NCBI GenBank assembly: GCA_016290295.1
Contig: JAEETJ010000016.1
Span: 1-62,118, forward strand
Direction: 5' to 3'
Source of the DNA: Bacteroidales bacterium
GTDB lineage: Bacteria > Bacteroidota > Bacteroidia > Bacteroidales > WCHB1-69
Length of the DNA stretch: 62,118 bases
Below are positions 44,743 through 53,229 of the stretch, in pieces. The translations under genes and the position numbers were made by a program. Within the stretch, counting starts at the first letter, position 1. Each line of letters opens with the position of its first letter. A model generated the notes under the pieces. It ran no database searches and was not told the origin of the DNA. It saw nothing but the letters and a program-made list of their open reading frames with translations.

Positions 44743-46440
44743 CTATATCTTCAATCCTTTCAGAAATTCGGTGCAATCTTCGAAAGTCTTAAACGTATGC
44801 TCTTCTGGAACGAGGTCAGGAATCAGGTTCATGGTCTTCAGCATGTACATGGGCTGTGGCTGGATGATGGTCATCAGCACCATGGTGCCACGTGCCTGGA
44901 TGTCCTTAATGGCGGTCTCCATGGCATACAATCCCGACTGGTCCATAAAGCTGACCAATCGCATACGGATGATGACAATCTTGGCATCTTCAGGCACATC
45001 ATTCATCACATTTTGGAACTTGGTGATGGTGCCGAAGAAGATAGGGCCATTCAATCGCTGGATATATATTTTATGAAGCATCTCTTCTGGAATGCCGCCT
45101 TCGTCACTCCAAGGGCTTTCTTTGTCGAAATTGGTCATCTCGCTGGAGCTGTAACCGCCTTCCACCAGGTCGCTGGCGCGCTTCATGAAGAGCACGCAGG
45201 CAATCACCATACCGATACCGACAGCGGTGAGCAGGTCAACGAAGACAGTGAGCAGGAACACAATGATGAGGACGACTGCATCAGCTCTCGGTATCTTGAG
45301 CAGATCCTTGAAGCCTTTGAAGTCGATGATGCCCCAGCCGACAGTAATCAGAATGCCTGCCAAAACTGACAATGGCACATAGCGTACAAAACGGCCTAAA
45401 CCCAAGAGGACGGCCAATAACAGCAGAGAGTGTACCATGCCGCTGATTTGGCTACGGCCGCCGCTCTTCACGTTGACGACGGTACGCATGGTAGCGCCAG
45501 CACCAGCAATGCCGCAGAACAAACCGCTGATCATGTTGCCGATACCTTGGCCCATCAGTTCGCGATTGCTGTTATGGTGTGTCTTAGTGATATTGTCGGC
45601 CACCACAGAGGTGAGCAGCGTGTCGATGGAACCCAAACCCGCCAATGTAAGGCCAGGAATGATGGAAGCCTTGAGAATTTCTGCCCAGTTGAGTCCGCTT
45701 AATGAAATGCCTTCCTTGGCGAAGAAGGGCATCGGGAAACCTGCGGGAATACTGCCGATGAGCAGCTTTTCATCCATGTTGCAGAACAAGGCAATGATGG
45801 TCATCACCAGAAGGGCTACCAATGTTGAGGGTATCTTCTTGGTTATCAAAGGAAACAGGTAAATGATAGCAATAGTGCCCAAGCCTAAAAACAAGGCTGT
45901 TAATGAGATGCCATTGGCAATACGTTCAGGCAACTGGGTAATCATATCCACTACCAGCACAGGCGATTTCAGTCCTATCAGCGGATAAATCTGCTGCAGT
46001 ATGATGATAACGCCGATACCGCTCATGAAGCCCGAGAGGACGGGGTAGGGGATATAGCGTACATATTTTCCTAACTTGATAATGCCGAAAACAATCTGGA
46101 AGAGACCGCAGAAGAGTCCTGCCAGCGACATGCTGATGAGCACTGCGCTCATGGATTGCTGTGAGGCCCACACACCGCTGATAAGGGCGGCGGTGATGAC
46201 GGTCATGGGTCCTGTGGGACCGCTGATTTGTGAGTGAGTGCCGCCAAACAATGAAGCGAAGAAGCCCAAAAGGGTGGCGCCAATCAGACCCGCCAGGGCT
46301 CCCATAGAGCTGGCAGCAGGATCGTCAATGCCGCCAAAGGCTTGAATACCAAATGCCAAAGCCAACGGCAGAGCCACAATACCCGCCGTGATGCCTCCAA
46401 AAATGTCTCCTTTCAGATTTTTTGTCGAAATAAATGCCAT
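44743..46440 (-). CDS. SulP-family inorganic anion transporter with STAS domain
   Basis: This 565-residue inner-membrane permease has about 11-12 membrane segments and the SulP core: GITAGIVALPLALAFGI at the start, THSQISGPTGPMTVITAA, YPVLSGFMSGIGVIIILQQI, and GLGSIDTLLTSVVADNITK. A C-terminal STAS domain (about 450-565) contains LNGPIFFGTITKF and MSFMDQSG-like VSFMDQSGLYAME. Family members move sulfate, bicarbonate or other anions; the substrate cannot be chosen here. A promoter sits 26 bp upstream of the ATG. Confidence 0.92.
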   Translation of the reverse strand: MAFISTKNLKGDIFGGITAGIVALPLALAFGIQAFGGIDDPAASSMGALAGLIGATLLGFFASLFGGTHSQISGPTGPMTVITAALISGVWASQQSMSAVLISMSLAGLFCGLFQIVFGIIKLGKYVRYIPYPVLSGFMSGIGVIIILQQIYPLIGLKSPVLVVDMITQLPERIANGISLTALFLGLGTIAIIYLFPLITKKIPSTLVALLVMTIIALFCNMDEKLLIGSIPAGFPMPFFAKEGISLSGLNWAEILKASIIPGLTLAGLGSIDTLLTSVVADNITKTHHNSNRELMGQGIGNMISGLFCGIAGAGATMRTVVNVKSGGRSQISGMVHSLLLLAVLLGLGRFVRYVPLSVLAGILITVGWGIIDFKGFKDLLKIPRADAVVLIIVFLLTVFVDLLTAVGIGMVIACVLFMKRASDLVEGGYSSSEMTNFDKESPWSDEGGIPEEMLHKIYIQRLNGPIFFGTITKFQNVMNDVPEDAKIVIIRMRLVSFMDQSGLYAMETAIKDIQARGTMVLMTIIQPQPMYMLKTMNLIPDLVPEEHTFKTFEDCTEFLKGLKI

Positions 46441-46465
46441 AGTAGTTAAAAGTTGAAAATAATCT

Positions 46466-46474
46466 GCAAAAATA
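46466..46474 (-). promoter_or_regulatory. -7 promoter motif TATTTTTGC of the SulP gene
   Basis: The minus strand reads TATTTTTGC 25 bp before the ATG at 46440. Confidence 0.65.
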
Positions 46475-46478
46475 CGAT

Positions 46479-46690
46479 TTAATTAGCAAATTAGCAAATT
46501 AGTTAATGTGCCAATTCTCAATGTGCTAATGTGCCAATGATTTTAATCGCTTCCACGTCTCAACGTCTTCACGCCTCCACGTCTTTACGTCTTTACGTCT
46601 CCACGTCTTCACGTCTTCACGTCTAAACGAAATACCCCTGTATTTACCCTGTTCATTAACTAATTTGCTAATTTGCACATTTGCCAATTA
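46479..46690. repeat. Divergent spacer with AATTTGC words and CGTCTTCACGTCTCCA repeats
   Basis: TTAGCAAATTAGTTAAT words flank about ten copies of an 8-9 bp word of the form ACGTCTTC/ACGTCTCC (46548-46626). The words separate the promoters of the SulP and CobW genes. Confidence 0.7.
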
Positions 46691-46697
46691 TTTTTCG

Positions 46698-46706
46698 TAC
46701 CTTTGC
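46698..46706 (+). promoter_or_regulatory. -7 promoter motif TACCTTTGC of the CobW-type gene
   Basis: TACCTTTGC lies 21 bp before the ATG at 46728 and excludes an in-frame start at 46665, which precedes it. Confidence 0.7.
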
Positions 46707-46727
46707 ACTCCTGAAAAATTGAAGACT

Positions 46728-48011
46728 ATGAATACGCAAACTCCTGTGTTACTGCTGACTGGCTATCTTGGCAGTGGAAAAACAACTTTGGTAAACCGCA
46801 TCCTCTCCAACCGTCGTGGCATTAAATTCGCCGTCATTGTCAATGATATTGGCGAGGTCAATATCGATGCTGACCTGATACAGAAGGGTGGTATCGTCGG
46901 ACAAAACGACGACAGCCTGGTGGCACTGCAAAACGGCTGTATCTGCTGCACGCTGAAGATGGATTTGGTGAAGCAAATCACGGAAATCATCAGTCTGAAA
47001 CGCTTCGACTATATTGTCATTGAGGCCAGCGGCATCTGCGAACCAGATCCGATTGCCCAGACTATATGCTCCATCCCATCAATGGGCGGCCCTTATACCA
47101 AGGATGGCGTGCCGCGTTTGGATTGTGTGGTGACCGTTGTCGATGCCCTGCGTATGCAAAGCGAGTTCGCCTGCGGTGATAGTTTGCTGCGTAAACATAT
47201 TGAGGAGGATGATATCGAGAATTTGGTGATTCAGCAAATTGAATTTTGTAATATCGTACTGTTAAATAAAGCTTCTGAAATTTCCCGTTCTGAGCTGAAT
47301 CGCCTGAAAGAGATTGTAATAGCCTTGCAGCCCCAAGCCCAGATCATCGAGTGCGATTATGGCGATGTGGATTTGGATAAAATTCTGAACACCAATATGT
47401 TCGATTTTGAGAAAGTGGCTACTTCCGCCACCTGGATTCATGAAATCGAAACTTACCATGATGATGAAGAGGAAGAACATGATGAACATCACCATGAAGG
47501 ACACCACCATCATGAAGATGATGACGAGCATGAGCATCACCATCATGACGAAGATGAAGATGACGATGAGGAACATGAGCATCATCATGAAGGACATGGC
47601 CATCACCACCACCATCATCACCATCATGACGAGGGTGAAGCTGAGGAGTACGGTATCGGGACCTTCGTGTATTACCGCCGTCGTCCGTTCAACTTAGGCC
47701 GTTTTGACGAGTTTGTCGCTCACTTGCCTAAGAGCATTATCCGTGCCAAAGGTATCTGCTATTTCAAGGACGAATATGACCGCTGCTATCTTTTTGAACA
47801 GGCGGGTAAACAATTGTCACTGAAAGATGTAGGTTTGTGGTTTGCCACCATGACTCCCGAAGAATTAGAGGAAACCATGGAGCGTGAGCCTGGCTTGCGC
47901 CGCGACTGGGATGAGGATTATGGCGACAGAATGCAGAAACTCGTGTTCATCGGCCAACACATGGACAAAGAGGCCATCACCCAAGCCCTGGATGCTTGCC
48001 TAACCAATTGA
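46728..48011 (+). CDS. CobW/COG0523 GTPase (metal chaperone) with His-rich loop
   Basis: The ATG at 46728 gives 427 residues. The G3E-family GTPase has Walker A GYLGSGKTTL, the metal-binding CICCTLKMD (CxCC), switch regions and NKAS in place of NKxD. The CobW C-terminal domain ends with FIGQHMDKEAITQALD. Between the two domains (about residues 244-304, nucleotides 47458-47640) lies a stretch of mostly His, Asp and Glu, including eight or more consecutive His. COG0523 proteins deliver zinc or cobalt to metalloenzymes; His loops of this kind are common in zinc-related members. No Zur site could be recognised upstream. Confidence 0.9.
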   Translation: MNTQTPVLLLTGYLGSGKTTLVNRILSNRRGIKFAVIVNDIGEVNIDADLIQKGGIVGQNDDSLVALQNGCICCTLKMDLVKQITEIISLKRFDYIVIEASGICEPDPIAQTICSIPSMGGPYTKDGVPRLDCVVTVVDALRMQSEFACGDSLLRKHIEEDDIENLVIQQIEFCNIVLLNKASEISRSELNRLKEIVIALQPQAQIIECDYGDVDLDKILNTNMFDFEKVATSATWIHEIETYHDDEEEEHDEHHHEGHHHHEDDDEHEHHHHDEDEDDDEEHEHHHEGHGHHHHHHHHHDEGEAEEYGIGTFVYYRRRPFNLGRFDEFVAHLPKSIIRAKGICYFKDEYDRCYLFEQAGKQLSLKDVGLWFATMTPEELEETMEREPGLRRDWDEDYGDRMQKLVFIGQHMDKEAITQALDACLTN

Positions 48012-48077
48012 TAATTAATAATTTATAATTGATAGTTATTAACCACCAACTATTAACTATTAATTATTAATTGTTAA
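48012..48077. repeat. AT-rich word repeats (ATTAACTATTAATT) between converging genes
   Basis: TTAATAATT and ACTATTAACTATTAATT words fill the whole 66-bp gap between the two stops. Similar words lie near 40320, 53160 and 57575. Confidence 0.65.
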
Positions 48078-50207
48078 CTAGTAAATCAGCATTACCGTTC
48101 CGTTTTTCACGACCTTCTCTCCGTCGGGTCGGAGGTATTCGAGGCGATAGATGTACATGCCGGCGGGTGCGGCTTTGCCAGTTTTCTGTTCTGTACCGTC
48201 CCAACCCAAGGTGATATCGTTGGTGATAAAGACGATTTCTCCTTGTCGTGAGTAGATGGTAAACCAATATCCAGCTGTGCTCATAAAGGAGTTGGCGGGT
48301 TTGAACACTTGATTTTCTACCAGACTACTATTAGGGCAGAAGGCGTTGGGAATATAGGTGTTGGGGAATTGCTCCACTTCGATGATATTGGATATACTTT
48401 CATCGGCAAAACCGTATTCGTTGAGTCCTTCTTGAGCCACTACATAATATTGGAAGTGAGAACCCATTTCAAAGAGTTCCGACACGTTGTCGCTGTATTC
48501 GTTCAATTCGCTGGCTGTCAGGCCGGTAGCAACATCTGCGAAAAATTCACCGATTTCCACTTTGCGGAAAACGCTATAGGAAGCGGTGCCCCCGTTAAAT
48601 TCGCTGTAGTTGTTCCATTGCAGGGCATTCTCCTGTGCGGCAGTGCCTTCTCCTTTCAGCAAAATCGTATGGGCGATATTGGAAGCGGCGGATTCGGCCC
48701 CACATTCGTTGCGTAAGCTCACCTTGTAATAATACAAATTGTTTAATACATCCACATCCTGATCGTTGTAGTTGTATTCTGATGTATTGTTTTGATAGGC
48801 CAAAGTCGCGATTTTGGTGAAGTTCAGGTCATTGTTAACACTTCTGTAGACGTACAATTCAGTAAAAGGAGTGTTTGCTCCGTCAGTCAAGACTCTTACT
48901 TCAACATATTGATTTTCAATGACTGACACATGTCGGATATAGCAAAAGTCATCTGCGGCTTCTTCTGTATAATCGGTTACATTACAAATGCTTGAACTTG
49001 CAGTGATTTGGCCATTGGTGTTGACAGCTTTTACGAGGAATTTGTATTGGTGATTGGAGGGCAGACCGTTGCATTCGTAGGTGATGACAGTTCCATTGAC
49101 ACTGGCAAGATATTGCATAGCACCATTATCTTGTGCGTAATAGATGCGATATTCGCCTACATTGTTGGTCATGTGCTCATAGCCATTCCATTGCAGCTTG
49201 ATTTTCTTGAGGCAGACATCCATACTTGCCACAGACAGAATCATATTGTTTTGTGCATAAGTGGTCATGTTGCCCGCAATGGTCCGTGCGCTTCCAAAGC
49301 AGCTGTCGATGGCTGCAATACGGTAATAGTTCACGGAATTGCCCTGGTGCTGGGTGTCGGTCCAATGTGTGCCGATGACGGTATCAAGGGCTGGCCATGG
49401 CCCGCCTGCACTGGTGGCATGGTAAATGATACAGCCGATGGCATCTGGTGAATTCTGTGACCAGCCCAGCTCTATCTGTTGAGTGGCGGGATTTACGCTT
49501 ACACTGTCCAGTGTGGGAGTGGCAGGTGGAGTGGCATCGGAAAAAGTGTCCCCTTTGGGACGAGTCTTAAATTGACAAGCAGGGTTGATATCTGCTGCAT
49601 AGTTGAAAATGCTGATGTAATATTGGACGAAATCCTCGCAAACATCGATAGTGTCGCGGTAGGTGTTTGTGTTTTGGCTGACTTGGGCGATACGGACAAA
49701 GTCATAATTGTAGCTGGTTTTTCTCCAGATGGAAAAATTCTGGCCGCTGCAGGTCGTGGGGAAAGGTTCGGGATTGTTCCATTGCAGAATTGCCATGCTG
49801 TTCTGGTCTGGATTGTTGCCGGTTGCGGTCAGCGTCAGCTTCATGCTGTGCATGGTGGTGGATTGGGCAGGGCCTTCGGACGCATGGGCGGCATCGGGTT
49901 GAGCAATCAGGTAGCAGTACAGATCTTCCACGTTTGGACCGAGCACAGTGTTAAGGTTGAATTGCGTGGAGCAAACGGTATCACCGGCATTGACGGTTGT
50001 GCCTAATACAAAAGGACCGGCAGCTGTGGCGCTAACCCATACTTCTATTGTGGCGATTCCCGCATACAAAGAGGGGTGGTTCCAGAAGACCTGACAGTCG
50101 GTGGCATTGTGGTTCATGTTGATGCACTGCAAGGTGGGTGGCTCTATAGCCATCGCCTGCATTGCTATCATGCAAACCCAAAGTATCAGTGTGTATATCT
50201 TTTTCAT
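48078..50207 (-). CDS. T9SS type B sorting-domain protein with FN3-like domains
   Basis: This 709-residue protein has a signal peptide (MKKIYTLILWVCMIAMQAMA). Several fibronectin type III-like modules follow, with typical strands such as TLQCINMNHNATDCQVFWNHP and ASMDVCLKKIKLQWNGYE. The last 90 residues form the gliding-motility-associated C-terminal (CHU_C, type B) domain: NTYIPNAFCPNSSL, IYSRQGEIVF, GWDGTEQKTGKAAPAGMYIY and NGTVMLIY. Such proteins cross the outer membrane by the type IX system and are released or attached. It follows the M16-like gene by 32 bp and should share its promoter. Confidence 0.88.
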   Translation of the reverse strand: MKKIYTLILWVCMIAMQAMAIEPPTLQCINMNHNATDCQVFWNHPSLYAGIATIEVWVSATAAGPFVLGTTVNAGDTVCSTQFNLNTVLGPNVEDLYCYLIAQPDAAHASEGPAQSTTMHSMKLTLTATGNNPDQNSMAILQWNNPEPFPTTCSGQNFSIWRKTSYNYDFVRIAQVSQNTNTYRDTIDVCEDFVQYYISIFNYAADINPACQFKTRPKGDTFSDATPPATPTLDSVSVNPATQQIELGWSQNSPDAIGCIIYHATSAGGPWPALDTVIGTHWTDTQHQGNSVNYYRIAAIDSCFGSARTIAGNMTTYAQNNMILSVASMDVCLKKIKLQWNGYEHMTNNVGEYRIYYAQDNGAMQYLASVNGTVITYECNGLPSNHQYKFLVKAVNTNGQITASSSICNVTDYTEEAADDFCYIRHVSVIENQYVEVRVLTDGANTPFTELYVYRSVNNDLNFTKIATLAYQNNTSEYNYNDQDVDVLNNLYYYKVSLRNECGAESAASNIAHTILLKGEGTAAQENALQWNNYSEFNGGTASYSVFRKVEIGEFFADVATGLTASELNEYSDNVSELFEMGSHFQYYVVAQEGLNEYGFADESISNIIEVEQFPNTYIPNAFCPNSSLVENQVFKPANSFMSTAGYWFTIYSRQGEIVFITNDITLGWDGTEQKTGKAAPAGMYIYRLEYLRPDGEKVVKNGTVMLIY

Positions 50208-50239
50208 AATGTCATTTTCATCTTATAAAACGTGGAAAA

Positions 50240-51523
50240 TCAATTAATATTTCCTGATATAATGGTGATAAAATCATTTTTTTGCATAAGCTGTTGGGCT
50301 AAAAGCATCGATTTCTGTCCATCAAAGGACTTGATACTATGCATCTGCCGTTCAAATTCGCTTTCATTGCAGCCAGCGTCATTCCAGCGACTATATTGTG
50401 TCATGTAAGATACGCTGTTATCCACTTTCCGTAAGAGCTGGCCGGCCATGTAATTCTGCACCAAACCTATTTCTTCCGCAGGTACTGGTTCGTGGCATAG
50501 TCTCTCAATTTCCTTGAAACATTCATCGATAGCCTGGCGTGTAACATCCACATTGACTTCACTTTCAATATAAAAGATGGAGGAATTCTCAAAATATAGA
50601 CTGTCGCAGTTAATGCCGTAGGTGTAACCATGAGTTTCGCGCAGATTACTCATTAAGCGGGATCCGAAATAACCTCCTAAAATAGTCGATAATACACTGA
50701 AATCCATTCGTTTAGGATCAGTATAACCCAATGATTTCCGACAAAGGTAAAAAGATGATTGGAGACAATCTTGGTGCTTGTCAACAATGGGTTCGGGATG
50801 GCAAACTGTTATGGGTTGGCTTGCCAGAGCTAATGCTTTGCCATGGGGAATGCTTCCGAATAGACTGGATATGGATTGGCAAAGTTCATCATCTATATTT
50901 CCAGCTGCAAATACACGGATGTTCTCAGCACAGAAAGTTTTGCGATGGTGTTCATATAGATCTTCCGCAGTAATGCTGTTTATATCGCTCTCTTCCAATA
51001 TCTTACCTGTCATGCAACTATCCCCGAAAATATGATGGAGCATCAGTTGTGAAGCACAATAGGACACTTTTTCACGGTTGTAGGCCAGATCCATGAGCTT
51101 GCGTTTCCGCAGAATCTCTATGTTTTGTTCTTTGAATACCGGATGTGCCAGAAAGTCAAAGATATACGGTAAGACTTTCGCATAGTTCTGTTTGGGAATG
51201 ACCAGGTTGATGCTGGCGTATTCAATGGAAAGACTGGCGGTATAATTTACACCGTAATAGTCTAAGAATTCGTCCACCTCGCTACTGCTGTACTGTTTTG
51301 AGCTTTCCTTGAGGAGCAGATAGCAAAATACGGCGGCATTTTTTTTGCTTTCATACAAGCTGCCAGCTTTGATTTTAATGATAAAATGTAGCAGGTCTAA
51401 TTGTGGATTTTTGAAGACTTTGAGGGGAATGTCATTGCCTAAAACAAGAGCTTCGGGCTTTTGCGGCCTGAAAAGTGTAAAGTCTTGTATTTTAGGGGCA
51501 TGGCTTCTATCCACAGGATACAT
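50240..51523 (-). CDS. M16-family (insulinase-like) protein lacking the zinc motif
   Basis: This 427-residue protein has the fold pattern of M16 peptidases: PEALVLGNDIPLKVFKNPQLDLLHFIIKIKAGSLYE at the N-terminus, LVIPKQNYAKVLPYIFDFL, LGGYFGSRLMSNLRETHGYTYGI in the second domain, and NYMAGQLL. The catalytic HxxEH expected after the first strand pair is absent; the corresponding region reads AAVFCYLLLKESSKQY. It is therefore probably a non-catalytic partner, like the alpha subunit of processing peptidase or the inactive half of bacterial M16B pairs. No active partner is adjacent. There is no signal peptide, so it is likely cytoplasmic. The downstream gene encodes a T9SS substrate. Confidence 0.85.
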   Translation of the reverse strand: MYPVDRSHAPKIQDFTLFRPQKPEALVLGNDIPLKVFKNPQLDLLHFIIKIKAGSLYESKKNAAVFCYLLLKESSKQYSSSEVDEFLDYYGVNYTASLSIEYASINLVIPKQNYAKVLPYIFDFLAHPVFKEQNIEILRKRKLMDLAYNREKVSYCASQLMLHHIFGDSCMTGKILEESDINSITAEDLYEHHRKTFCAENIRVFAAGNIDDELCQSISSLFGSIPHGKALALASQPITVCHPEPIVDKHQDCLQSSFYLCRKSLGYTDPKRMDFSVLSTILGGYFGSRLMSNLRETHGYTYGINCDSLYFENSSIFYIESEVNVDVTRQAIDECFKEIERLCHEPVPAEEIGLVQNYMAGQLLRKVDNSVSYMTQYSRWNDAGCNESEFERQMHSIKSFDGQKSMLLAQQLMQKNDFITIISGNIN

Positions 51524-51541
51524 GTATTTTACTTTTTAAAT

Positions 51542-51550
51542 GCAAAAATA
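51542..51550 (-). promoter_or_regulatory. -7 promoter motif TATTTTTGC of the M16-like gene
   Basis: The minus strand reads TATTTTTGC 18 bp before the ATG at 51523. Confidence 0.65.
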
Positions 51551-51577
51551 CATATTATTTTGGATAAAATCTACTAT

Positions 51578-52471
51578 TTATCGCATTAATAATAACTGCC
51601 CTTTGTCAATATGTTCCTTGCCGTCAGTATCTTTGTATTTGATGATATAGACGTAGTTTCCACCATTTTGCATGCTGCCCTGATACTCTCCATTCCAGCC
51701 ATAGTCAATGTTTTTGCTGGAAAAAACATGCTGTCCGTTCGTCATATAAATATCCAATTGATAATTGTGGACTTCCGCAGCGGTTACAGGTTTGAAAATG
51801 TCGTTCAATCCATCACCGTTTGGAGTGAATGCGTTGGGGATGGAAAAGAGAGACTGGATGGTCTCATTGTTGGCAGGAGTGGGGGTTGGAGTAGGATTTG
51901 ACTCTTCGGTATTAGTCTCTTTGTTCTGGCTTGGTTTTACTTTTGGGGCCTGTTCTGATTCGGCTTTGGTGTTTACTTTGTCCTTATTCTCCGTATGGAT
52001 AGTGGGAATGGTGTTTTCGCTTGGAGGAGTCGTGGTCTCGCTATTGCTGACAGCATTATTGGAAGGCTGTGCCGCAGTATTTTCCATAACGGCTTCGGAG
52101 GCCGGAACCATATTGCTATTTGATACTTCTTTTACTGCTGTCGTATTTTCTATTGTGATGTTTTCTTCTTTAATAATAGTTTGAGTATCAGTTGTTTCTG
52201 CTGTTGCGGGACTGGTCTCATTAATGATTGTTTCTGTGTTTTCCTCTTCAGGAAGTATTGCGTCAGTTTGAGGTTTGTGCAAGAGCAGGGCAGTGCAGGT
52301 GCCGATGGCCACAATGGCCATAGCGGAATATAAAGCCAGATTCTTGACTTTCTGTCGGCGCAGATGCTTTTGCCAGGTGGGGTCGTTCTCAATTTTATCC
52401 CACAAACCGTCAGAAACGGGGGCTTCGAAATTCTCGAATCGATCTTTGTATAATTGGTCTATATTATTCAT
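51578..52471 (-). CDS. Anti-sigma-like membrane protein ending in a T9SS type B (CHU_C) domain
   Basis: This 297-residue protein has a short cytoplasmic N-terminus (FENFEAPVSDGLWDKIEND), one membrane segment at about 44-64, and a 140-residue periplasmic linker rich in Thr, Glu, Asn and Pro. The last 90 residues form a gliding-motility C-terminal domain: FSIPNAFTPNGDGLNDIF, YQLDIYMTNGQHVFSS, GWNGEYQGSMQNGGNYVYII and DKGQLLLMR. The gene overlaps the ECF sigma factor gene by 8 bp, the usual place for an anti-sigma factor. No signal peptide is present, so the CHU_C domain would sit in the periplasm on a membrane tether. The anti-sigma role is inferred from position and topology. Confidence 0.82.
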   Translation of the reverse strand: MNNIDQLYKDRFENFEAPVSDGLWDKIENDPTWQKHLRRQKVKNLALYSAMAIVAIGTCTALLLHKPQTDAILPEEENTETIINETSPATAETTDTQTIIKEENITIENTTAVKEVSNSNMVPASEAVMENTAAQPSNNAVSNSETTTPPSENTIPTIHTENKDKVNTKAESEQAPKVKPSQNKETNTEESNPTPTPTPANNETIQSLFSIPNAFTPNGDGLNDIFKPVTAAEVHNYQLDIYMTNGQHVFSSKNIDYGWNGEYQGSMQNGGNYVYIIKYKDTDGKEHIDKGQLLLMR

Positions 52472-53009
52472 ACTTTTCGATTTTTTCTCTTAAAATTTTT
52501 CTGGCTCTCACGTATTGTGACCTGATATTGGATTCTGAGCAAGCCAGCATTTTGGCAATCTCTTCGTATTTATATCCATCGATGGCATAAAGGTTGAAGA
52601 TGGTCCGGAAACCATCGGGAAGCTCTTGGATGAATTTCAGCAATTGTTCGGTAGGAATGCCGTCATAAATTTTGTTGTTATTGTCTATTATTTCGTTCGT
52701 AATATCGTCAATGTTGGTGGTGATGAGTTTTTTGTTTTTGGCTTTCAGAAAATCTATACAAGTATGGGTTGTAATAGTTTTTATCCATGAAATCAAGGTA
52801 CTTTCATCGCGTAGCGTATGGATTTTCATAAAAATTTTGACGAAAACATCTTGCACCACATCTTCCGCGTCAGGAATATTTTGGGTGTAGCGGAGAGCCA
52901 TACCCATTACCATTCGGCAATACTTGTCGTACAATTGCCTCTGGCTCTGTGGCTTATCCGCTTTGCATCCCGCAACAATATCCCGGTCTTTCAGTTTCTG
53001 TTTCATCAT
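52464..53009 (-). CDS. ECF RNA polymerase sigma factor
   Basis: This 181-residue sigma-70-family protein has region 2 (QLYDKYCRMVMGMALRYTQN, DAEDVVQDVFVKIFMKI) and region 4 (LPDGFRTIFNLYAIDGYKYE, EEIAKMLACSESNIRSQY), joined by a variable linker (residues 90-120, rich in Asn and Ile). Such factors redirect RNA polymerase to envelope or stress genes and are held by a membrane anti-sigma. The downstream gene overlaps by 8 bp and encodes the likely partner. A TATTTTTGC promoter is 56 bp upstream. Confidence 0.92.
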   Translation of the reverse strand: MMKQKLKDRDIVAGCKADKPQSQRQLYDKYCRMVMGMALRYTQNIPDAEDVVQDVFVKIFMKIHTLRDESTLISWIKTITTHTCIDFLKAKNKKLITTNIDDITNEIIDNNNKIYDGIPTEQLLKFIQELPDGFRTIFNLYAIDGYKYEEIAKMLACSESNIRSQYVRARKILREKIEKYE

Positions 53010-53064
53010 TTAGTAGTTATAGACGATATTTTTTGATTTTTGTTGCATCAAAATTTTTATTTTT

Positions 53065-53073
53065 GCAAAAATA
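53065..53073 (-). promoter_or_regulatory. -7 promoter motif TATTTTTGC of the sigma/anti-sigma operon
   Basis: The minus strand reads TATTTTTGC 55 bp before the sigma factor ATG at 53009. No autoregulatory ECF-type motif could be recognised. Confidence 0.6.
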
Positions 53074-53083
53074 ATTCTTTTTA

Positions 53084-53229
53084 ATTGAATTCTGAAATTT
53101 GAATTCTGACCTCTATGCATAGGCTGCGGTTCCACCGCAATTGAATTTTGAATTGTCAACTGTCAACTATTAACTATTAACTATTAATGATTAATTCTGA
53201 CCCCTAACCCCTAATCACTAACCCCTAAA
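53084..53229. repeat. Spacer with AT-rich words and a TGCGGT-TCC-ACCGCA hairpin
   Basis: TTGAATTCTGAAATTTG words are followed by a hairpin TGCGGT-TCC-ACCGCA near 53112-53126, then TCAACTATTAACT and CCTAACCCCTAATCACT words. The hairpin is related to one at about 13990. Confidence 0.6.

Noticed and set aside
44684-44776. N-terminal extension of the rhamnosidase
   Set aside because: It overlaps the SulP coding end and spacer words; the signal peptide begins at the ATG at 44683.
47262-47627. Met/Phe/Val-rich membrane-like frame antisense to the His loop
   Set aside because: The antisense of His/Asp/Glu codons reads as Met/Val/Phe; a composition artefact.
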